From Colocasia esculenta (Eukaryota > Streptophyta > Magnoliopsida > Alismatales > Araceae), in assembly GCA_014218235.1 (NCBI GenBank), contig CM024761.1, forward strand, positions 93,059,648 through 93,123,647: a stretch of DNA of 64,000 bases, read 5' to 3'. The translations under genes were made by a program, and so were the position numbers. This document shows positions 57,119 to 64,000 of this stretch, in pieces (within the stretch, counting starts at the first letter, position 1; each line of letters starts with the position of its first letter). The notes under the pieces are model-generated. The model was not told where the DNA came from. It searched no databases and worked only from the letters and a program-made list of their open reading frames with translations.

Positions 57119-58440
57119 CTTCACTGCCACCCTCGTAGATTTTTTTGATTGTCTGCTTGCCATGTTTCCTTGTTGTTTGTCATCATAGTGTCTTGTTAGA
57201 GTTTTGTTCTTTATTCCCTGCACTTTTCGCTCTGTCATTGTCGCGACCGATCGCGGTGTCGTGACAAGTTCGCGTCGCACGCGGGGGACGCGTCATCAAG
57301 TTAGTGCTTGCTATTCCATTTGCCTTCTCCGTTCAATGCCCATGAGAACATGCGTCGTTGTTACATGGCTTAGATGATGTTTGCTCGTGTTTCTGTCTGA
57401 TAACATCTTGTTAGGGTTCGGATTTTCCATTTAGTTTCATCTGTCAGATTCCAGTTCCTATTGCGGTCGGACGAGTGGACGCGACCTGGTCGCGGTTTGG
57501 ACAGGCGACGCGTTAGCAGGTTTGCCTTGTATGTTCTTACTTTCAGCCATGAATCGGCTTCTGTATGCTCCCTGATTCATGTTGTATCACTATAGTTTCT
57601 CTTGGTGTTCCTTAGTTTTGTAGGATAGTCTGTTTGAATTGGGTTAGTGACTCAGTGTGTTTTCGGGCCTCTGTCTTTATCGCGGCAGCCCGCTCTGTCG
57701 CGATAGGGTCGCGGCGTATCTGGCCGTCGCGACTCTGCCTGAGGACTCCTTTTGTCACCCTGTTTGCTCCTTATCTTCATTCTTGCATACATTTAGTCCC
57801 TTGCATACGCTGTTCATCCCATTTGATTAGGTTCCCCCTTGGTTGAGTGAGTCCTCTCACCTACGAGCACTCGTAGGGTGACTCAGGCCCACCTTCCGAG
57901 GACCTCCGTAAGTCCCCGTGGCCGTACGCACATTGCGGTTCGCCGGGCTGGTTGTACCCATTGTACCCTTAGTTCGAACCACCCCCGCGTGAGTGTGTAC
58001 CACCCTTAGTCATACCGGAGCACTTGAGTCCATTCCTATCAGGGACCGCATGACCGAGTGACATCTCTTTAATCAATTCACTTAAAAGGTCAAGTTCGAA
58101 TCTTAAGAAATTTGCGTTGTAAGCATGATAACTTGAGTGCTTTGATCCCCCTTCTCCTCTCTGTCTTTCTTGTCGTGCTAGAGTCTAGGTGTGTCCCCCC
58201 CAAATTGGTTGGACGGTGTATGCGTCATTGTTTAGGGAGATCGAGTCAGTCCCCTCCGATCCTCGTGCTTTATCATAATCCCCTCTTCGACATGGACCAA
58301 TTTCGAGTCCTTGCCGACGATGTCCTACCCCTTGGGTTGCTCGAGGAAGTGGCCCAACCTTCCATGGCCACGCTCCCGGGGCATATCCAGCCTCCCTCCA
58401 TTACCGAGATCCAATCCCTGTGATTACAGTAAGTCGCGGC

Positions 58441-58491
58441 GGACCCCCCCGCGGGTCCCGGGCTGGCGGATCCGACCGGACCGGATCCGCC
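58441..58491 (+). promoter_or_regulatory. Two GC-rich hairpins beside the GTAAGT site in element D leader
   Basis: GGACCC (58441-58446) pairs with GGGTCC (58453-58458). Next, GGCGGATCCG (58465-58474) pairs perfectly with CGGATCCGCC (58482-58491) around the 7-base loop ACCGGAC. The loop contains the self-complementary CCGG. A GC-rich stem with a palindromic loop is the form of retroviral dimer-initiation hairpins. Function here is inference. Confidence 0.55.
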
Positions 58492-59565
58492 AAACCCAAA
58501 CCTCTTCCCATTTTTAGTTTTTTAAATGGTTTTTAAATTGTTTAAACACCAGAAAAATTCTTAAAAAATTTCAGAAAATTCTGAAATTAGTTTTAAGAGC
58601 TTTTAAAATTGTTTTAGCTCTTTGTAAATTAATTTTCAGATGCTTGACACAATATTTAATTAGTTTAAGGGAATTCTAAAATTGTTTTAGTTATTTCCTA
58701 CCATCTAATTAATGCATGTTAATTAATTTAAGAATATGATTCTTGTCAACTTAATTAACAGTAAATTTTGGCAGATTCATGCAGCAACGGTAAATGGCGT
58801 TTATCTAATGTTGATTACATGTTATCCATGTTAGCTAAATTGTTTAGTTAAATGGTTTTCAAAATATAATTATTATATTTTTGAAATAAAAGTTATTTCA
58901 GAAGTAATTATGTGATAATTGCTTATTGATGCATGTGATGTGTTGATGTGTGGATGGATGATCGTGGACTTAGATATCATGTGATGATGTTTATGTTTTA
59001 TGGCATGTGATGTAATTTATGAGGACTGCGTACGTCCCTCTCTTCCTCTTTTAAATGCGGGTTGTACATTCTATCTCCCTCCTGTTATGTACTCCCCTTG
59101 ACTTGTTCAAGGTTTCTTATTATTATTTGATGTATATTTATGGGCTGCGAGCCCAATTTAATGTTACTTGTAATTTTAAGAAGCGGATTGGCGGAGATGG
59201 AGGAGAGTACCATGCAAGGCCTTCCTGGAGATAGAATTACATCAAACAAAAGCATTCGATGCGGGACTGCCATATGTTTGCCATGTTTGTGGATTACCAA
59301 CTGGCTCTGGTAATGCCACTCTAGGTTAAAGTCCATGATCATCCATTGTTTTTCTTCATATATATGATATATGTGGAATGTGCTATGATATATATAATTA
59401 AATATATGATATTCCAAATTCTATATATCAATAGCACGCAGATATAGAGACCAAGATAAAATATGTCAAAATCCCTCCTCGTTCAAACTTTAAGACGTAG
59501 CGTAATCATTTAGAATGAATTACGTGGCCCTCCATCATTATAGTTTTAGGATTGCCATTAGATCG

Positions 59566-59928
59566 GGCATGTTTGTTGTCCTATCCACAAGGCTTGCCAA
59601 ATCTGATGACAGACTAAAACTATGGCATGGTGATGCCTTAAACGGGGTAGAGGAACGGTGTAGCTTTGTTGTGCTATCCACAAGGGCTACATCCAAATCT
59701 ATGCTCGTTACGTAATGATGGTACTGCTTAGACTGGATTTAATGACTTGTTAAGCTATCCACAAGGTCATTAAAATTCAGGGGCCAAAATAAGATCAGAT
59801 ATTGCAAGAGTTGCAAGTGTCAAGAGTTGACTGCTTTCAGATCATAGTATTGCTTGTTGTGCTATCCACAAGATCATGCTATGAGTCTGTAAGATTCTGA
59901 TCCCCACTAGGAGACCGTCGGAGTCTCC
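59566..59928 (+). promoter_or_regulatory. Array of four related hairpins in element D leader
   Basis: Hairpins lie at 59566-59598, 59659-59691, 59738-59774 and 59842-59884. Each has a 10-base loop ending CTATCC (variants TGTCCTATCC, TGTGCTATCC, TAAGCTATCC, TGTGCTATCC), a 5-pair inner stem of YTTGT with ACAAG form, a single unpaired base on the 3' side just below it, then an outer stem of 6-10 or more pairs. The outer stems have different sequences yet remain complementary, for example GTAGC/GCTAC in the second and AATGA/TCATT in the third. A separate hairpin GGAGAC/GTCTCC follows at 59910-59928. The array lies 130-500 bases before gag. Confidence 0.75.
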
Positions 59929-60043
59929 CATTCTGTATATCTGAGGGTTACACAGTCTGTCAAAAAATAGTGGGAGGTAATCTTGATTAAAGTCCTAATA
60001 TATATTTAATTATTATTATGAACATCTGCTAATTGTGTTTACA

Positions 60044-60055
60044 TTTTCTTTATAG
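60044..60055 (+). promoter_or_regulatory. Splice-acceptor-like site before gag
   Basis: TTTTCTTTATAG followed by GC AAAA and ATG at 60062 resembles a plant 3' splice site, with CTAAT (60029-60033) as a possible branch point. Matching donors are GTAAGT at the GC/AT switch (55673 and 58434 joined across element C) or GAGGTAATC near 59974. Splicing has not been shown. Confidence 0.4.
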
Positions 60056-60061
60056 GCAAAA

Positions 60062-60988
60062 ATGTCGTCAAGTAACCCACTCCGTGGCATACTGGATGCC
60101 AACAAATTGACAGGTCCGAACTACTCGGATTGGCTCAGGAACCTGAAAATTGTCCTCAGGTCTGAGCGCATTGCCTATGTCCTGGAAGGTGAGATCCCCG
60201 GTGAACCACCTCTAGATGCACCTGAAGCGGAAACACTTGAATTTGCGAAGTGGAAGGAGGATTCGACTCTAGCACAATGCTACATGCTTGCCTCAATGAG
60301 CAATGAGTTGCAAAGGCAGCATGAGAACATGGATGCTAGATCTATCATGCAACACTTGCAGGAGCTCTTTGAAGAGCAGAGCAGGGTGGAGAGATATGAG
60401 ATATCCAAGGCCCTGTTCAGAGCTCGCATGGCAGAGGGGTCTTCAGTACAGACTCATGTGCTGAAGATGATAGAGTGGATTGAGAGGCTCGAGGGGCTTG
60501 GTTTTCCTCTTGACAAGGAACTGAGCACGGACCTCATTCTCCAGTCACTTCCAGATTCATATTCCCAGTTCATTGTAAACTTTACAATGAACAAGATTGA
60601 GGTGAGTTTAGCTGAGATGCTCAACATGCTGAAGACTGCTGAGGGCAACCTTAAGAAGGAAAAGCCCACTGTTCTCATAGTTGGAAAGTCCAACAAGAAG
60701 AGGAGAGTAGTGCAAGCCTTTAAGAAAGGCAATGCAAAGAAGCAGTCCAAGCAGAAGCAAAAGAAGGACATAAGCAAAGGAGAAGAAAAGGGCGAGTGCT
60801 TCCACTGCAAGAAGAAGGGGCACTGGAAAAGAAATTGCAAGGACTACCTTGCAACGAAGGCTCAGGAGAAGCATAAGCTTGGCAAAGCTTCAGGTATCTA
60901 TATGATAGATCTTGACTTGTCTTTTAGAGATTCTACATCTTGGGTTTTAGACACTGGATGTGCTTCTCATGTCTGCAATGTTGTGTAG
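60062..60988 (+). pseudogene. gag: Copia element D gag and protease start
   Basis: The ATG at 60062 follows the acceptor-like tract. The gag part begins with the copia pattern LRGILDANKLTGPNYSDWLR and NLKIVLRSE. Capsid-like helices follow, then a lysine-rich region, then a zinc knuckle CFHCKKKGHWKRNC (residues 246-259, CX2CX4HX4C). The protease active site is DTG in SWVLDTGCASH (residues 297-299). A TAG at 60986-60988 stops the frame where Gln is expected (CAG to TAG); the next block is in the same frame. Gag forms the particle and binds RNA; protease matures the polyprotein. Confidence 0.93.
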
Positions 60989-62458
60989 GTGTTGACAAGT
61001 AGAAGGAAGCTGAGCAAGGGCGAGGTGAACATGAGGCTTGGAAACGGTGCAAGTATTGCTGCACATACTGTGGGGATAGTGAAGCTCAAGTTACCCTCAG
61101 GAGATTTACTTTCATTAGATGATTGCTATTTTGTGCCTAGCATTATTAAGAACATTGTTTTTGTTTCTTGTTTAGACAGAATTGGATACAAGTTTACCAT
61201 TGAGTACAATAGTTGTTCAGTTTATTTGAGAAATAAACTTGTTGCTTTAGCAAATTTGGTGAATGGTTTGTATCTACTTGATGTTTCTTATGCAAATCTC
61301 CTTGTTGATGTTTCTCCTAAGAGAAGTAAGAATAGTGTGAACAATGCCTACTTGTGGCATTGTAGGCTTGGTCACATTGGCGAGAATAGGCTTCAAAAGT
61401 TGCATAAGAATGGATACTTGGATCCATTTGATTATGAATCATATGCAATTTGCGAATCCTGTTTAATGGGTAAGTTGACCAAATCTCCATTTAGTGGACA
61501 TGGAGATAGGGCCAAGGACATATTGGAACTAATACACTCTGATATATGTGGTCCAATGTCTACCCAAGCCAAGGGTGGCTACTCATACTTCACTACATTC
61601 ACGGATGACTACTCAAGGTTCGGATTTATTTACTTAATGAAGTACAAATCTGAAGCTTTTGGGAAGTTCCAAGAATTTAAGAATGAAGTTGAGAAGCAAA
61701 CTGGAAAAAGTATTAAAATCCTACGGTCAGACCGAGGAGGTGAATACTTGAGTACAGAGTTCACACAATTCTTAAAGGATAATGGTATCCTTTCTCAATG
61801 GACTCCTCCCTATACACCACAGATGAATGGTGTATCGGAAAGGAGGAATCGCACATTGTTGGACATGGTACGATCCATGATGAGCCGTTCGCAGTTACCA
61901 GTTTCCCTATGGGGATATGCGCTAGAGTCAGCGGCATATCTACTGAACAGGGTTCCCAGTAAATCTGTGTCTTCTACTCCATATGAGATATGGAAGGGTA
62001 GAATGCCTGATTTTAAACATGTTACAATCTGGGGCTGTCTTGCCCACGTGAAGAGACACGACCCAGATAAACTGGAATCCAGAACCGATAAGTGCAGGTT
62101 TGTTGGATACCCAAAAGAAATGTTTGGGTACTACTTTTACCATCCTGGTGAACAAAGAGTGTTTGTCGCTAGGAGAGCTATCTTCTTGGAAGAGGAGTTC
62201 CTTACCCAAGAGGACAGTGGGAGTAAGGTAGATCTAGAAGAGGTTCTAGATCCACAAACTGTGCAAAGTCCACCAGTTGAAACATCAGTTCCGGAACCTA
62301 TTCAGAAATATACACACATTCAGCGTAGGTCTGGTAGAGTACCTAGACAGCCTGAAAGATATGTTGGACATATCAGTGAAGGCATGTCTTATAATGAGGA
62401 TGATGATCCAAAGACCTACCAAGAGGCTTTTGATAGTCCTCAGTCAGGGAAATGGTGA
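60989..62458 (+). pseudogene. pol: Copia element D protease tail and integrase
   Basis: The frame is continuous with gag apart from the TAG. The protease tail ends before the GAG-pre-integrase HHCC region: LWHCRLGHIGENRL with His124 and His129 and CESC with Cys155 and Cys158. The integrase core has Asp185 (LIHSDICGPM), Asp248 (RSDRGGEYLS) and Glu284 (GVSERRNRTL), a complete DDE triad. The C-terminal GKGYF-like equivalent is KCRFVGYPKEMFGYYFYHP. A TGA at 62456-62458 follows SGKW, where CGA is the likely ancestor. Confidence 0.94.
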
Positions 62459-62872
62459 GATGCCATGAATTCTGAGATGCAGTCCATGTACACCAACCAA
62501 GTTTGGAACTTGGTAAACTTGCCTGAAGGTATTGTACCTATTGGGAGCAGGTGGATCTTTAAGAGAAAGATCGGTGCAGATGGATAGATCGACACTTATA
62601 AGGCAAGGTTGGTGGCAAAGGGGTATCGTCAAAGGCAAGGAATTGACTATGACGAAACTTTCTCACCAGTTGCCATGATAAAGTCGATCAGAATTCTTCT
62701 CGCCATTGCTGCATACTTTGATTACGAGATCTGGCAGATGGATCTAAAGACTGCTTTCCTCAATGGAAACATTGAGGAAGAAGTGTATATGATACAGCCT
62801 GAGGGTTTTACATCCAAAGAGTGTCCAGATAAAGTATGCAAGCTTCAAAGGTCCATCTATGGATTGAAGTAA
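62459..62872 (+). pseudogene. pol: Copia element D RT, N-terminal part
   Basis: Motifs are AMNSEMQSMYTNQVWNLV, IGSRWIFKRKIGADG, YKARLVAKGYRQRQGIDYDE, QMDLKTAFLNGNIEEEVYM and LQRSIYGLK. The frame is interrupted by TAG at 62586-62588 and TAA at 62870-62872, the latter where relatives have Gln (CAA to TAA). Upstream and downstream blocks share the frame. Confidence 0.92.
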
Positions 62873-63960
62873 GCTTCTCGTAGTTGGAACATAAGGTTTG
62901 ATGAGGCTATCAAATCTTATGACTTCGTTAAGAATGAAGATGAACTATGTGTGTATAAGAAAATCAGTGGGAGTGCTATCACTTTTCTCATACTTTACGT
63001 TGATGACATCTTACTCATTGGGAATGATGTAGGGATGTTATCATCAGTAAAGGTTTGGTTGTCAAAGAACTTCTCCATGAAGGATTTGGGAGAAGCATCC
63101 TACGTATTGGGAATACGTATCTATAGAGATAGATCTAAGAGGATGCTTGGCTTAACCCAATCCATGTACATAGATACCATTGTCAAAAGGTTTGGCATGG
63201 AAAATTCCAAGAGAGGTCTCATAACAATGAGACATGGGATTAATCTCTCTAAGGAGCAGTCTCCAAAGACTCCTGAAGAGAGGGCAGTCATGGATAGAGT
63301 CCCCTATGCTTCGGCTATAGGGTCTATCATGTATGCCATGCTATGTACAAGGCCTGATGTAGCATTTGCTCTAAGTGTTACGAGCAGATATCAGGCAAAT
63401 CCAGGTGAAACACACTGGATGGCAGTGAAATGTATCCTTAAGTACTTGAGAAGGACTAAGGATATATTTCTGGTTTATGGAGGAGGGGACTTGAAACTTC
63501 GGGCATATACTGACTCGAGTTTCCATTCAGATCCAGATGATAGCAAGTCTATATCTGGGTTTGTGTTCACCTTAAACGGAGGTGCAGTAAGCTGGAAGAG
63601 TTCCAAGAAAGAAACCATTGCAGACTCGACGACAGAAGCTGAGTACATTGCTGCAGCTGAAGCCGCCAAGGAGGCAGTGTGGATGAAGAAATTCATCACC
63701 GACCTTGGTGTGGTGCCGGGTGACTCTGATCCGATCCCATTGCTGTGTGACAACAATGGGGCCATTGCGCAAGCAAAAGAGCCACGGTCTCATCAGAAGT
63801 TGAAGCACATTCTGAGGTGATTTCACCTGATCAGGGAGATTATCACTAGAGGAGATGTACTAGTGGAAAGAGTTCCTTTAGTTGACAACATTGCAGATCC
63901 ACTGACGAAGCCTCTGACTCAAATTGTGTTTGAGCGCCACCTAGAGTCTATGGGTTTATG
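62873..63960 (+). pseudogene. pol: Copia element D RT palm, thumb and RNase H
   Basis: The catalytic YVDD is intact in FLILYVDDILLIGND, followed by MKDLGEASYVLGIRIYRDRS. RNase H motifs are RAYTDSSFHSD, DSTTEAEYIAAAEAAKEAVW and LLCDNNGAIAQAKEP. A TGA at 63818-63820 follows HILR, probably from an Arg codon. The end ADPLTKPLTQ is conserved, and translation would end near 63960, where TGA may itself replace an Arg codon before GDWL. Confidence 0.93.
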
Positions 63961-63985
63961 ACATAAAGGTGATTGGCTTTAGTCC

Positions 63986-64000
63986 AAGTGGGAGATTGTT
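63986..64000 (+). other. Polypurine tract and start of element D 3' LTR
   Basis: AAGTGGGAGAT (63986-63996) is the standard copia polypurine tract, followed by TGTT at 63997, the first bases of the 3' LTR. The rest lies beyond the window. Confidence 0.88.

Larger units (their letters stand above)
55678..58428 (+). mobile_element. Element C: Tat-like gypsy insertion, solo or reduced
   Basis: The element is 2751 bp, flanked by a perfect GTAAG duplication (55673-55677 and 58429-58433), with ends TGTAGACACCCG and GTGATTACA. At 57078-57095 it contains ATCCTTGTGATTACA, like its own terminus (AATCCCTGTGATTACA), directly followed by a primer-site-like TGGCGATCACGGTGGGAC. So 55678-57095 may be the 5' LTR, and 57096-58428 residual interior plus 3' LTR end. 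Alternatively the whole is a long solo LTR with a duplicated tail. CGCGAC words are frequent. No coding domain was recognised; frames at 55863-56411 and 58112-58423 are unconvincing. Confidence 0.78.
55193..60061 (+). other. Leader of element D between primer site and gag
   Basis: Without element C the leader is about 2.1 kb. The first half is progressively GC-rich, peaking at 55495-55672 and continuing at 58434-58495. It then switches abruptly to AT-rich DNA up to gag. Features are a GTAAGT donor-like site at the switch, two GC-rich hairpins at 58441-58491, four related hairpins at 59566-59884 and an acceptor-like TTTTCTTTATAG at 60044-60055. GC-rich open frames here (such as 55278-55676) are probably not translated. 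Confidence 0.7.
53650..64000 (+). mobile_element. Ty1/copia element D, nearly complete
   Basis: D contains 5' LTR, Met primer site, structured leader, gag with zinc knuckle, protease, integrase, RT, RNase H, polypurine tract and the first bases of the 3' LTR (63997). Order integrase before RT makes it copia. GATAG precedes the 5' LTR at 53645-53649 and should follow the 3' LTR outside the window. Coding damage is limited to six or seven nonsense changes, mostly explainable as C-to-T, and no large deletion. Element C is inserted in the leader. Confidence 0.92.

Overview
The window is plant nuclear DNA made almost entirely of transposable elements nested in one another. No host gene, tRNA, rRNA or CRISPR array was found. 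The organism is probably a flowering plant with a large, repeat-rich genome. The evidence is a chromodomain-bearing Ty3/gypsy element, a Sirevirus-type Ty1/copia element with an extra ORF after pol, Tat/Ogre-like gypsy relatives, a plant L1-like LINE with an RNase H domain, and primer sites matching initiator tRNA-Met. The species cannot be named from the sequence.

Left part. 1-6304 is the 3' portion of a chromovirus (RT, RNase H, integrase, chromodomain, 3.3 kb 3' LTR). It sits in the pol gene of a Sirevirus (element E). E resumes at 6305 with integrase tail, RT and RNase H to 8395, a non-coding spacer, then a separate ORF starting at 10397. That ORF is split at 10614/20034 by a 9.4 kb minus-strand, gag-only Tat/Ogre-like element (B, 10615-20033, target duplication GACAT). 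It resumes at 20039 and decays by 21069.

Middle. After that ORF, E is interrupted by element A (21105-42747), a non-coding LTR element with 3.2 kb LTRs. The 5' LTR of A holds a complete non-coding LTR element F (21339-30820). The 3' LTR of A holds a minus-strand solo LTR of the chromovirus family (39094-42388, duplication CACTC). E resumes at 42748 with its polypurine tracts and a 3' LTR from 43002. That LTR holds another minus-strand LTR of the chromovirus family (43443-47712, duplication ATCAT) and ends at 48612. E itself lies in an older Sirevirus-like LTR remnant (48613-48851).

Right part. A 5'-truncated LINE on the minus strand (48852-51391) abuts a Sirevirus-like LTR (51392-53028) and a B-like fragment (53029-53649). 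A nearly complete Ty1/copia element (D) runs from 53650 past the window end, with 5' LTR, primer site, long structured leader, gag, protease, integrase, RT and RNase H. Its leader is split by a Tat-like insertion C (55678-58428, duplication GTAAG).

All coding regions carry premature stops or frameshifts, so nothing here is likely to be autonomous today. The most interesting signal is RNA structure in the leader of D: four consecutive hairpins (59566-59884) share a 10-nt loop, a 5-bp inner stem and a one-base bulge, while their outer stems differ in sequence but stay paired. They lie between a splice-donor-like GTAAGT with a GC-rich, palindromic-loop hairpin and a splice-acceptor-like site just before gag. 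A second theme is that several LTR families each carry their own cluster of short CpG-containing palindromes, and one cluster type (CTGTCGACAG) is shared by a copia element and a probable gypsy-derived element.
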